Below are positions 33,583-42,632 of a stretch of DNA of 64,000 nt, piece by piece. Where the stretch lies: positions 3,906,001 through 3,970,000 of the forward strand of contig NZ_CP043626.1 in assembly GCF_008807415.1 (NCBI RefSeq), written 5' to 3'. The notes beneath the pieces were generated by a model. That model saw nothing but the letters and a program-made list of their open reading frames with translations, had not been told where the DNA came from and did no database searches. The stretch is from Pseudomonas denitrificans (nom. rej.). GTDB lineage: Bacteria; Pseudomonadota; Gammaproteobacteria; Pseudomonadales; Pseudomonadaceae. Numbering within the stretch: the first letter of the stretch is position 1; each line of letters opens with the position of its first letter. The position numbers were made by a program, and so were the translations under genes.

Positions 33583-34483
33583 GCACCGCACTGTACCCGC
33601 CACTGCGCGTCGCAATCGTCGGCATGGGCAAGATGGGCAGCCTGCACTATGCAGCCTGGCAGCGCCTTCCCGATGTGCGGGTCACCACACTGGTGGATTG
33701 TGAGCCGGATCGGATCCGCTGGGCGACAGCCCAGGAAATGATCTGCTTCGAGAACACCCAGGAACTGGTGGGCAAGGTGGACGTGGCGGTCATCGCCACC
33801 CCCAGCGACCAACATGTCGACAACGCCCTGCCCCTGCTCGAGGCCGGCATCCATTGCCTGGTGGAGAAACCCCTGGCCTTGACCTTCGCCGGGTGCCGGC
33901 GCCTGGTCGATGCCAGCCGGCGCAGCGGAGCGCTCCTCGCCGTAGGCCACAGCGAGCGCTTCAACCCCGCCCTGCACCTGGCGCGCAGCGCGCTGTCCGG
34001 TCACGCACCCTGCGTAGAAGTGATACGCGCCGCCCCCCACCTCAACGCTCGCTCAAAGGCGACAGCGACGTGGTGCAGGATCTGATGATCCATGACCTGG
34101 ACTGGCTGCTGGATACCCTGGGGGCCCCCGAGGAAGAGCTCCGCCTGCTCGAATGGCGCCGGCAGGACGGCCAGCTGTCGCACGTCCGCTGCCAATTGAA
34201 CTACGCCAATGGGCGCCGGGTGAACCTGACTGCGTGCCGCGAAAGCGACCGCCGGCAGCGCCAGGTGCGGCTTTACGAGGGCGACATGGCGAACCGGGTG
34301 ATCGACCTGGACGTACGCTACGCCAGCCACGAACCGGACGCCCTGACGCGCCAGGCGCAGGCCTTCCTCATGGCGCTGCGCGGCGAGCCCTCGCCCATCG
34401 CCCTGGGCAGCCAGGCCCTGGAAGCGGTCCTGCTGGGCGAACGCATCCGCAACGGCTGCCAGATGGCCGAGGCCGTACTGTGA
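33579..34483 (+). pseudogene. Gfo/Idh/MocA family sugar oxidoreductase (WbpB-like), frameshifted
   Basis: The intact product would be 301 residues. The Rossmann start is 'VAIVGMGKMGSLHYAAW', followed by 'VIATPSDQH' and the catalytic 'EKPLAL' motif. The frame breaks after 'VEVIRAA' and resumes at 'PPQRSLKGDSDVVQDLMIHD'. Adding a C to the CCCCCC at 34033-34038 restores it. The conserved 'DLMIHDLDW' His of the family is in the second frame. It would oxidise a nucleotide sugar before transamination by the DegT enzyme next door. The start overlaps the glycosyltransferase stop (ATGA). Confidence 0.85.
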
Positions 34484-34502
34484 TTTATTCCCGGAGCAAC
34501 GA

Positions 34503-35615
34503 ATGACGACTGCGGTTCCCTTCATCGACCTGGTGGCCGACTGGCAGCCGCTCAAGGACGAGGTTCTGGCGCGGGTGGCCCGCCTGTTCGAGCATGGGCA
34601 TTTCATCATGGGGCCCGAAGTGCAGGAGCTGCAGCGGCTCCTGCAGGCGGACTGTGGCGTTGCCCACGCCCTCACCTGCAGCTCCGGGACCATGGCCCTG
34701 CAACTGGCGCTGATGGCCCTGGACATCGGCCCCGGCGACGAAGTGATAGTGCCGGCGTTCACCTTCGCCGCTCCGGTCGAAGCTGTCCTGCTGCAGGGCG
34801 CCACACCGGTGCTGGCCGATATCCATGCCGAAACGCTCAATCTCGACGTGGAGTCCTGCGCTCGTCTGATCGGCCCGCGCACCCGGGCCATCATCGCCGT
34901 CTCGCTGTTCGGCCAGCCGGCCGACTTCGACTCACTCAATGCGCTGGCCCGCCAGCACGGCCTGCGAGTCATCGAGGATGCCGCCCAGAGCTACGGCGCG
35001 ACGCTTCACGGCCGACACAGCGGTGGCCTGGCCGACATCGGCTGCACCAGTTTCTTCCCCACCAAGCCCTTCGGCGGCGCCGGCGAGGGCGGGGCCCTGT
35101 TCACCCAGGACGAGCAGCTCGCCCAGCGCATTCGTGAGGCTCGCGATCACGGCCAGTCCGCCAAGTATCTGCATAGCTCGGTGGGTACCAACGGTCGGCT
35201 GGATGGTTTGTCGTGCTGTGCGCTGCTGGTGGCCCTTGGACGCCTGCCGGAACAGCTGGCACGCCGGCAGGCCATAGCGCGACGCTACGACCTGGGGCTG
35301 GCCGTAGCCGGCAACAGCCTGCGGCGCCAGGGAATGCTGGCCGGTGCCAGTTCGGTCTTCGCGCAGTACGCCGTGCGGCTCGAGGAGCGTGACCGCCTCG
35401 CCGAACATCTGCTCAAGGCTGGTATCCAGGTGGCCGTCCACTATCCCACGCCCGCCCACCAGCAACCTGCTTTCGCCCGCCGTTGCCGCTATGAAGCCCT
35501 GCCCAACGCAGAGCAGGCTTCTCGTCAGGTGCTGTGCCTGCCGCTCTACCCCACCCTGACAGAAACGGCGCAGGAACGCGTCGTCGATGTACTGCTCGAG
35601 GGGTTATTGCGGTGA
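34503..35615 (+). CDS. DegT/DnrJ/EryC1/StrS sugar aminotransferase (WbpE-like)
   Basis: A 370-residue PLP enzyme that aminates a keto sugar nucleotide. The internal aldimine lysine is Lys188 in 'SFFPTKPFGGAGEGG', and the Asp for the PLP ring is in 'VIEDAAQSYGA' (Asp159). The order oxidoreductase-aminotransferase plus acyltransferase is the Wbp B/E/D logic for 2,3-diamino uronic acids. A 4-amino-sugar enzyme cannot be excluded. The gene is intact and overlaps the sulfotransferase start. Confidence 0.9.
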   Translation: MTTAVPFIDLVADWQPLKDEVLARVARLFEHGHFIMGPEVQELQRLLQADCGVAHALTCSSGTMALQLALMALDIGPGDEVIVPAFTFAAPVEAVLLQGATPVLADIHAETLNLDVESCARLIGPRTRAIIAVSLFGQPADFDSLNALARQHGLRVIEDAAQSYGATLHGRHSGGLADIGCTSFFPTKPFGGAGEGGALFTQDEQLAQRIREARDHGQSAKYLHSSVGTNGRLDGLSCCALLVALGRLPEQLARRQAIARRYDLGLAVAGNSLRRQGMLAGASSVFAQYAVRLEERDRLAEHLLKAGIQVAVHYPTPAHQQPAFARRCRYEALPNAEQASRQVLCLPLYPTLTETAQERVVDVLLEGLLR

Positions 35616-36490
35616 GTGGGCAACCACAACACTCCCGGCCCATGCCAATCATTGTTGGTGTGCCACGCTCGGGCACGACATTGCTGCGCTTCATTCTCGA
35701 CGCCCACCCGCAGCTGGCGATTCCCCCGGAAACCGGCTTTTTGCTCAACGAAACCCTGTTGCGCAATCCAGCTCCGGCCGCCGAACTGGCCCGAGCGTTG
35801 ACCTTGCTGCCGGAGTCTGCTCCGGCCTGGGCAGACTTCGCCCTGGACGCGGATCACTTCATCGATGCTGCAGCCTGCTTGCCAGCGCAGGCCGGCCTGC
35901 CGCAAGTACTGCGGCTGTTCTACAAGCTCTATGCCGCGCGCTTGGGAAAGCCACGTTTCGGAGACAAGACACCGTCTTATCTGCAACGCATGCGTACTGT
36001 CGCCGAGCAACTGCCGGAAGCCCGCTTCATCCATATCCTGCGCGATGGCCGGGACGTCGCCCTATCCTGGGGACAAACCTGGTTCGCTCCAGACCGGGAG
36101 CCTGAACTGCTGATAGCGCGCTGGGCTCAGCTGATTGGCGATGCCCGTCAGCAGGGACAGGGCCTGCCCTATCTCGAGGTCCGCTATGACCAGTTGCTCA
36201 ATGAGCCGGAAATACAGACCAGGCGCATCTGCGAGTTCATCGAACTGGACTTCCACCCGGCCATGCTCGACTACCACCTTGGCTCGGCCTCGCGCCTGGA
36301 AGAACATCAGGCTCGCATCCGAAGCGATGGCCAGCTACTGGTCAGCAAGGAGCAACGCCTGCACCAGCAGTGGCGTACAACCCTGCCGCCGGACACCAGT
36401 CGCCTCGATGTCTGGCGTCACCAACTCAGCCCTGCACAACAAGCCGCCTGCAAACGGGCAGGCGGCGAGCTACTGGCAGAGTTCGACTGA
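35612..36490 (+). CDS. Sulfotransferase family protein
   Basis: A 292-residue cytoplasmic enzyme using PAPS to sulfate a hydroxyl or amine. The 5'-phosphosulfate loop is 'VPRSGTT' (residues 17-23) and the 3'-phosphate site is 'ILRDGRDVALS'. 'FGDKTPSYL' is also typical of the bacterial sulfotransferase_3 type. I chose the GTG that overlaps the aminotransferase stop (GTGA), with GAGGGG eight bases before it. An ATG ten codons later is the alternative. The base composition is lower in GC than the flanks (33 of 60 at 35641-35700). Confidence 0.83.
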   Translation: MSGQPQHSRPMPIIVGVPRSGTTLLRFILDAHPQLAIPPETGFLLNETLLRNPAPAAELARALTLLPESAPAWADFALDADHFIDAAACLPAQAGLPQVLRLFYKLYAARLGKPRFGDKTPSYLQRMRTVAEQLPEARFIHILRDGRDVALSWGQTWFAPDREPELLIARWAQLIGDARQQGQGLPYLEVRYDQLLNEPEIQTRRICEFIELDFHPAMLDYHLGSASRLEEHQARIRSDGQLLVSKEQRLHQQWRTTLPPDTSRLDVWRHQLSPAQQAACKRAGGELLAEFD

Positions 36491-36507
36491 GCCCGGTTTC
36501 GGTCCGC

Positions 36508-37527
36508 CTACCCGTAGAGAATCCGCTCGGCCAGCCTGTCGGCGATGCGCGCCGGTGAACGGTGATCGGCCTGGGCGTGGGCGTAGACCTCGGTCAGGCG
36601 TTCGGCGATGCGTGACAGGTGCGCGGTAATGGTCGGCAGGGACTCGCCCTGGTGTTGCAGCGCGACGTAGATCAGCCCGCCGGAGTTGATTACATAGTCC
36701 GGCGCGTAAAGGATGCCCCTTCCCTCCAACTCGTCAGCGACCTCCGGGTGCGACAGCTGGTTATTGGCCGCCCCGGCCACGGCAGCACAGCGCAGGTGGC
36801 CGACCACATGCGATGTCAGCACACCGCCCAGCCCGCACGGAGCGAGGATGTCGCACGGCGTCGTGAGCAGTGCTTCGTTGGGCACCGGCCGGGCGCCCAG
36901 TTGCTCGACGGCAAGCTGTACCTTGCCGGCGTCGATATCGCTGACCAGCAATTCAGCCCCCGCGGCCGACAGGTGTTCGGCCAGCGCGTAGCCCACATTG
37001 CCCAGGCCCTGGATCGCCACGCGCAGGCTGTCCAGGTCATCGCTACCCAGTCGTGCCTGGGCACTGGCGCGGATGCCGGCGAATACGCCGAGGGCGGTGT
37101 GCGGTGAGGGATCGCCGCCACTGGTGGTGCTGGTGACGTGGCGGGTGAACTGGGCGATGCAGTCCATGTCGGCACTGGAAGTACCGCTGTCCACCGCCGT
37201 GATGTACGCGCCGCCCAGGAAATCGATCGCGCGGCCGAAGGCCTCGAACAGCTCGCCACGGTTGTTGACGTGCGGGGCGCGCAGGATCACTGCCTTGCCG
37301 CCGCCCTGGCGCAGGCCCGCCAGCGCCGCCTTGTAGCTCATGCCCTGGGCCAGGCGCGCGGCATCGCGCAGTGCGGCATCGTCGCTGGGGTAGGGCAGAT
37401 AGCGGCAACCACCCAGCGCAGGGCCGAGGCGGGAGTTGTGGATGGCGATGATGGCCTTGAGTCCCGTGGCCGGGTCCTGGAAGAGATGCAGCGACTCGAG
37501 CCGGGTGGCTTCCATCATGTCGAACAT
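36508..37527 (-). CDS. ldh: Leucine dehydrogenase (Glu/Leu/Phe/Val dehydrogenase family)
   Basis: A 339-residue enzyme that deaminates branched-chain L-amino acids with NAD+. The glycine-rich substrate region 'LGGCRYLPYPS' is followed by Lys66 ('MSYK') and catalytic Lys78 ('QGGGKAV'). The NAD motif is 'GLGNVG'. The short length and 'AGAANNQLS' fit leucine/phenylalanine rather than glutamate dehydrogenase. From memory it corresponds to PAO1 PA3418. It converges on the sulfotransferase gene and marks the end of the inserted cluster. Confidence 0.87.
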   Translation of the reverse strand: MFDMMEATRLESLHLFQDPATGLKAIIAIHNSRLGPALGGCRYLPYPSDDAALRDAARLAQGMSYKAALAGLRQGGGKAVILRAPHVNNRGELFEAFGRAIDFLGGAYITAVDSGTSSADMDCIAQFTRHVTSTTSGGDPSPHTALGVFAGIRASAQARLGSDDLDSLRVAIQGLGNVGYALAEHLSAAGAELLVSDIDAGKVQLAVEQLGARPVPNEALLTTPCDILAPCGLGGVLTSHVVGHLRCAAVAGAANNQLSHPEVADELEGRGILYAPDYVINSGGLIYVALQHQGESLPTITAHLSRIAERLTEVYAHAQADHRSPARIADRLAERILYG

Positions 37528-37682
37528 GGCGGCGCTCCCTTGCTGGGGGTGGACGGCGGTCCGAAGGCGGACCCTCTTCAGTATAGGCAGCGCCTGTCAC
37601 AACACCTTCACGGGCGACGACTGCACCACTGGACGAGTGCCCGGCGCTCCGGTTACAACCGCAGGGTCAGCCGGAGAACGCC

Positions 37683-38492
37683 ATGGACCCGCGTCAAGCC
37701 TGCCTTGCCTGTCTTGCCCAGGACCCGCCCGCCCTGTTCGAAGCGGCCCTGTGGATCGCCGCCGAGCACGAACCGCACCTGCCGCCGGACCAGGCGCTGC
37801 GGTGGTTCGACTCGCTCGCGCACCAGGTCGCGGTGGCCCTGCCGCAGGGCACCGGCGATGCCGAGCGCGCGCAGTTCCTGCTGCGCCGGCTGAGCGAGCT
37901 GGGCTTCGCCGAGGACGACGAGTACCCGCTGCACCCGCGTGCCGCCCTGCTCCCCCAGGTACTGCAGCGCCGCCATGGCCAGCCACTGTCGCTGGCGCTG
38001 ATCGCACTGGAGATGGCTCGGCGCAACGGCATCACGCTGGTCGGGGTGAACTTCCCCGGACGTTTCCTGCTGCGCGTGCCCGGTGCCGACCACCTGCTCG
38101 ACCCCGCCACCGGCCGCCGTCTCTACACCCGCGACTGCCGTGATCTGCTGGCACGCCAGATGGGCATCAACACCGAGCTATCCGCCGAGCACCTGCGCAC
38201 AGCCAGCGCCGCCGACATGCTGCAGCGCCTGTCGCGCAATCTGCGCCAGCTGCACCTGGCCGCCGGGGAACCGCTGGGGGCACTCAAGGATGCCCAGCGC
38301 GTTTTGGAATTGGGGCCGCCCAGCGCCAGCGATCACCTCGCCCGCGCCGACCTCTACCACGTGCTGGATTGCCCGCAGGCGGAGCGCTACGACCTGGAGC
38401 GCGCCATGTTGCTCAGCGACGACGCCGCCGAGCAGATGCGCCTGGCCCAGCGTCTGGCCGAGATCAGCGTGCCGCCCAAGGCGCTGCACTGA
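37683..38492 (+). CDS. SirB1 family transglutaminase-like protein
   Basis: A 269-residue cytoplasmic protein with a SirB1 transglutaminase-like fold. 'RRHGQPLSLALIALEMARRNG' and 'GVNFPGRFLLRV' lie at residues 100-145, followed by a short TPR-like tail ('NLRQLHLAAGEPLGALKDAQRVLELGP' region). The catalytic Cys of true transglutaminases is not evident, so activity is uncertain. It is convergent with the regulator downstream, the two ends being ten bases apart. PAO1 has a similar gene in the same place, by recollection (PA3419). Confidence 0.8.
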   Translation: MDPRQACLACLAQDPPALFEAALWIAAEHEPHLPPDQALRWFDSLAHQVAVALPQGTGDAERAQFLLRRLSELGFAEDDEYPLHPRAALLPQVLQRRHGQPLSLALIALEMARRNGITLVGVNFPGRFLLRVPGADHLLDPATGRRLYTRDCRDLLARQMGINTELSAEHLRTASAADMLQRLSRNLRQLHLAAGEPLGALKDAQRVLELGPPSASDHLARADLYHVLDCPQAERYDLERAMLLSDDAAEQMRLAQRLAEISVPPKALH

Positions 38493-38502
38493 GACTCACG
38501 GG

Positions 38503-41046
38503 TCAGACTTTCAGCAGGCCCAGCTCTTTTGCCCGCGCGACCGCCTGGGTGCGGCGCTCCACGCCGAGCTTGCCGTTGATCCGGCGTGCGTGGGTCTTCA
38601 CCGTGTGCAGGGAAATGTACAGCCGCTCGCCGATTTCCAGGTTGGAACAGCCGCGGGCGATCAGCTCCAGCACCGAGAGTTCGCGCAGGCTCAGCAGGTT
38701 GTGCGGTGCCATCTCGCCAGCATGCGGGCGCAGGCCGAACAGGCCGGGCTGGCGGCGCTGGGTGTCGCGCAGCGTCGAGAGCAGCCCGAAGCGCTGGGCC
38801 AGGGATACCCCCTGATCCAGCGCGCTGCGCGCTTCGTCCAGGCTGCCGGCGATGAAGTGCGCTTCGGCCAGCGCCAGCCAGACGTCGCAGGCCAGGGTGT
38901 TGCGGCCCTGGCGCAGCAGGTCCGGCAGCATCGCCAGCAGGCGCTGCAGGGCGGCGTCAACGTCGCCGTCATAGAGTTCGGCCAGGGCCAGGTGATGTTC
39001 GACCCGCAGTATCTGGTCCGGCGCCGCCGCGGGCGGGCTGAGGCGGTCGGCGCGATAGCGCGAGGCCACGCGCTGCAGGACTTCCCGCGCCGGCCCCGCC
39101 CGGTTCTGGCGCAGGTTCAGCGCGCCGCTGGCGAGCAGCAGCGGGCCGCGATAGATGGGCTCGGGGACATGTTGCAGTTGCATCAGCCGCTCGACTTCCA
39201 GCAGGCGGCTGAAAGCGCCATCGGTGTCGCCGTCCAGCGCATCGAGCCAGGCCATGCCGGTAAAACCGTAGATCGAGCTCGGATCGTGGCTGCGGCGAGT
39301 TTCGTTGAGGCCGGCGATGAACAGCTCGCGGGCCTCTTCGTCACGCCCCTGGCGCAGGCATAGCCAGCCACGACGCAGCGCGACGCGGCCGGCCATGGCA
39401 TTGCAGGTGATGCGCATCTCGTCGAGGTATTCCTGCACCCGCGCCAGCAGCGCATCGGCGCGCTGCAGCTCGCCGCGCTGCTCCAGCCACTGGGCGCGGT
39501 CCAGCTCCAGCAGCGCTTCGAAGGTGGTGCTGCCTTGCAGGCGAGCACGCCGCAGCGCTTCGCGGTTGATCAGCCGGGCCTCGGCCAGGCGCCCTTCGGC
39601 CTGGGCCTGCTGGGTCAGAGCGGACAGGCAGATCAGCGTCTGCGACCAGGCTTCCTCCGGCAGGTGCTGCAAGGCCTCGCGCAGTTGCTCGCGGGAGCCG
39701 GGCAGGCCGCGCGCGTGGGTGAGCATGCCGTTCAGCCCTTGCCACTGGGCGACCAGCGCGCGCTGGCGGTGTTCGCCAGGCATCGGCAGGAAGCGGTCGA
39801 AGCCCGTCAGCAGCGCCTCCACGTCATCCAGGCGGCCGACGAACAACAGCGTCCAGGCGTTGAGGATGAGCAGGCGTGGCGTGCTGCACAGCAGTTCCTC
39901 GGGCAGCGACTCGCGCAGTTGCAGCACACGCTCGACGTTGCGCCCATGCAGCAGCTGCTCTTCGGTGAGGCGTTGCAGCAGGCTGGCGGAAACATCCGGC
40001 TGCTCGGCGTACAGGGAATGCTCGAATGCCGAGTGGATTTCCCCGCCCTGGGTGAACCACTGGCAGGCGCGCCGGTGCAGGGTCGCCGCCGGCCAGCGCG
40101 ACAGGCTCGCCAGCGCCGACGCCACCATGGGCGCGACCTGGAACCAGTGCTGGGTATTGTCCACCGCCTCGATCAGCACGCCCCAGGCTTGCAGGCCGTC
40201 CAGGCCGAGACCGGGCTCATCGAACAGGTAATCACAGAGTTCGCGGTTGAAACGGGCGATCTGCGCCAGACCGCAGAGGGTTTCCGCCAGCTCGGCCGGC
40301 AGGCTCGCGAGGACTTCGCGCTGCAGGTAGTCCTGCAGCAGGCCGTTGCCGGTCTCGGCCACCTGGGTGGCGCAGGGCGCGATAGGTTCGGCCCCTAGAC
40401 TGAGCAGGCGCAGGCGCACACCGGCGAACCAGCCATGGGTGGCGTCCTGCAGGGCCTGGCGCTGGGCCTGCGGCCATTCCAGGCCGGCGGTCTGCAGGTA
40501 GGCATCAAGCTCGCACTGGGTCAGCGCCAGGGTGCTGGCGGCCAGCTCCAGCAGCTCGCCTTCGAGCAGCAGGCGGGTGAGGTTGCAGGCTGGGCGACGG
40601 CGGCTGGCCAGCCACCAGCCGATCTGCGGCGAGGCCACGGCGAGCAGACGGTCGAAGCAGTCGTCGAGGGCGGAATCGGGGGCGCGCGGATAGTCGTCGA
40701 GCATCAGCCAGACCGGCTCGCTGGCGTTTTCCAGCCAGGCCGCCAGGGCCGCTTCGCCCGACCAGGGCACGCCCAGCGCCTCGCCCAGGCGTTCGCAGAA
40801 CTGTTCGGGCTCGAGCGCTCGACCGCCCAGGCCCAGCCAGACCACGCGGGTGCCGGCTGGCGCCAGGCGCGCGCACTCGCTCATCAGCACCGTCTTGCCG
40901 CAACCAGGCGGCGCCACCAGCAAGCGCAGGCGGCACTCGGTGGCGCTCAGGCTGGCATGCAGCCGTTCGCGGGGCAGGTGCTGGCGGGGCAGGCGAGGCA
41001 GGGCCGCACCGTGCTGTGCAAGACTGTGCAGGGCGATTGTCGACAT
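38503..41046 (-). CDS. LuxR-family MalT-like large regulator
   Basis: An 847-residue STAND ATPase regulator. The N-terminal P-loop is 'VAPPGCGKT' near residue 45. The middle is helical repeats (about 350-760), and the C-terminus is a LuxR helix-turn-helix ('LSLRELSVLELIARGCSNLEIGERLYISLHTVKTHARRI' region, about 785-840). It activates target genes on binding an inducer and ATP. GGAAGAAG precedes the chosen ATG. The DUF1329/DUF1302 pair upstream is a plausible target because such regulators are often found near these genes. Confidence 0.88.
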   Translation of the reverse strand: MSTIALHSLAQHGAALPRLPRQHLPRERLHASLSATECRLRLLVAPPGCGKTVLMSECARLAPAGTRVVWLGLGGRALEPEQFCERLGEALGVPWSGEAALAAWLENASEPVWLMLDDYPRAPDSALDDCFDRLLAVASPQIGWWLASRRRPACNLTRLLLEGELLELAASTLALTQCELDAYLQTAGLEWPQAQRQALQDATHGWFAGVRLRLLSLGAEPIAPCATQVAETGNGLLQDYLQREVLASLPAELAETLCGLAQIARFNRELCDYLFDEPGLGLDGLQAWGVLIEAVDNTQHWFQVAPMVASALASLSRWPAATLHRRACQWFTQGGEIHSAFEHSLYAEQPDVSASLLQRLTEEQLLHGRNVERVLQLRESLPEELLCSTPRLLILNAWTLLFVGRLDDVEALLTGFDRFLPMPGEHRQRALVAQWQGLNGMLTHARGLPGSREQLREALQHLPEEAWSQTLICLSALTQQAQAEGRLAEARLINREALRRARLQGSTTFEALLELDRAQWLEQRGELQRADALLARVQEYLDEMRITCNAMAGRVALRRGWLCLRQGRDEEARELFIAGLNETRRSHDPSSIYGFTGMAWLDALDGDTDGAFSRLLEVERLMQLQHVPEPIYRGPLLLASGALNLRQNRAGPAREVLQRVASRYRADRLSPPAAAPDQILRVEHHLALAELYDGDVDAALQRLLAMLPDLLRQGRNTLACDVWLALAEAHFIAGSLDEARSALDQGVSLAQRFGLLSTLRDTQRRQPGLFGLRPHAGEMAPHNLLSLRELSVLELIARGCSNLEIGERLYISLHTVKTHARRINGKLGVERRTQAVARAKELGLLKV

Positions 41047-41181
41047 GGGCTTCTTCCGGCCATTTGCAGGCCAGACTATGCCGCCGGGCGAAGCGGGCAA
41101 AGGACCATCAGCCAGATTCATGGGACGGTATAGCGCAGGCCGCCCCCGGGCCGGAACAGAGGCCGCGCGCCTTGCCGACGA

Positions 41182-41219
41182 CAAAAAAAGAAACCCGGCA
41201 TCCACGTGGGATGCCGGGG
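41182..41219 (-). terminator. Intrinsic terminator after the DUF1329 gene
   Basis: On the minus strand, the stem CCCGGCATCC / GGATGCCGGG is followed by a T-run (TTTCTTTTTTT). It ends the DUF1302-DUF1329 transcript. Confidence 0.88.
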
Positions 41220-41239
41220 CCAAGGAGCGGAGTGTTACT

Positions 41240-42610
41240 TCAGCGCACGCCAGTGTTGCGCAGTGCCGCCGGGGTGAAGTCGGCCATGCTGGCCTTGTTG
41301 CCGAACTGGTAGCCGCGCTTCTCTTCGTTGTTCAGGCCGAAGGTCACGTAGCGGCCGGCGAGGATGTCGTACAGCGACTCGGCGGCGTAGCCAGTGGCGA
41401 GTTCGGTGTAGAAGGTCATCTCGTGGCCTTCGCCGACGCGCCACAGTTGGCCGCGACCGTCATACAACTCGGACACCGCGATCTGCCAGCTGTCCTCGTC
41501 GAGGTAGAAGTGGCGCTGACCGTAGATGTTGCGCTCGCCGGACTTCAGGGTGCCCACGACTTCCCACACACGGTGCAGTTCGTAACGGGTCAGGTCCTGG
41601 TTGATGTGGCCCGGCTTGACGATGTCGTCGTACTTGAGCTCCGGCGAGTTCAGGTGGTAGCTGTTGTACGGGATGTACATCTCGCGCTTGCCCACCAGTT
41701 TCCAGTCGTAACGGTCCGGGGCGCCGGAGAACATGTCGTAGTTGTCCGAGGTGCGCAGGCCGTCCGAGGCGGTGCCCGGGCCGTCGTACGCTACCTGCGG
41801 GGCGCGGCGCACGCGGCGCTGGCCGGCGTTGTAGATCCACGCCAGGCGCGGCTCCTTCACCTGGTCCAGGGTCTCGTGCACCAGCAGGACGTTACCGGCC
41901 AGACGCGCCGGAGCCGTTACCTGCTGCTTGAAGTAGGTGAGGATGTTGCCGGTCTTGCTGACATCCTGGTCACCCATGTTCTGCGGCACCGCGATCGATT
42001 CCTCGAAGCGGATCGGCGTGTAGCTGCCGTTGGTCTGCGGCACGACCTGCACCACCGAGCGGGAGATGTTGCCGCCGTGGTAACGGGTCAGGTGGTTCCA
42101 CAGCGCCTGCACACCGTTCTGGGGCAGCGGGAAGGCGTAGTAGCGGCTCTTCTCGAAGTTCTCCAGGCCGTTGCCGTCGTTGATCGGCTGGACGAACTCG
42201 GCGCTGCGCTTGATGGCGGCGTAGATGTCGTCAGGCAGCGCGAAGGTGCGGTGGGTCTTGTACACCGGAATCTTGTAGGTATCCGGGTAGCGCTTGAACA
42301 TCGCCAGTTGGCCGGCGGAGAGCTTGTCCTTGTACTGGTCGACGTTCTGCGCGGTGATGGTGAACAGCGGCTTCTCGTTGGCGAACGGGTTGGAGAGGAA
42401 GCCCTTGGCGTCCAGCTTGCCAGCGGTGCGGGAGATGCCGCCGGTCCAGGCCGGGATGCTGCCGTCGGCGTTGCCTTCCTTCTGCGAGCCCATGGGCGTC
42501 AGGCTGGTGCCCAGCTTGGCCACTTCGTCGGCGGACACCGCCGCCATTACGCCGCAGGACAGCAGGCTCAGGGCCAGCGCGCCGCATTGGAGGATTCTTG
42601 TCGTTCTCAT
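41240..42610 (-). CDS. DUF1329 family exported protein
   Basis: A 456-residue protein with a signal peptide ending near 'GVMAAVSA' (about residue 27). The DUF1329 family shows 'GNADGSIPAWTGG' near residue 46 and 'YLDEDSWQIAVSELYDGRGQLWRV' near 370. It resembles LolA/LolB-like beta proteins. It is nearly always encoded with a DUF1302 outer-membrane protein, as here, and the pairs have been tied to use of lipids, sterols or esters. The exact cargo is unknown. Confidence 0.85.
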   Translation of the reverse strand: MRTTRILQCGALALSLLSCGVMAAVSADEVAKLGTSLTPMGSQKEGNADGSIPAWTGGISRTAGKLDAKGFLSNPFANEKPLFTITAQNVDQYKDKLSAGQLAMFKRYPDTYKIPVYKTHRTFALPDDIYAAIKRSAEFVQPINDGNGLENFEKSRYYAFPLPQNGVQALWNHLTRYHGGNISRSVVQVVPQTNGSYTPIRFEESIAVPQNMGDQDVSKTGNILTYFKQQVTAPARLAGNVLLVHETLDQVKEPRLAWIYNAGQRRVRRAPQVAYDGPGTASDGLRTSDNYDMFSGAPDRYDWKLVGKREMYIPYNSYHLNSPELKYDDIVKPGHINQDLTRYELHRVWEVVGTLKSGERNIYGQRHFYLDEDSWQIAVSELYDGRGQLWRVGEGHEMTFYTELATGYAAESLYDILAGRYVTFGLNNEEKRGYQFGNKASMADFTPAALRNTGVR

Positions 42611-42632
42611 GTCGATTCCTTGAGCAGGCAGG

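Noticed and set aside
29447..36490. CRISPR array, phage tail or secretion-system genes in the accessory region
   Set aside because: No regularly spaced repeats, no structural phage genes and no secretion ATPases are seen; all seven genes fit glycan synthesis or export.
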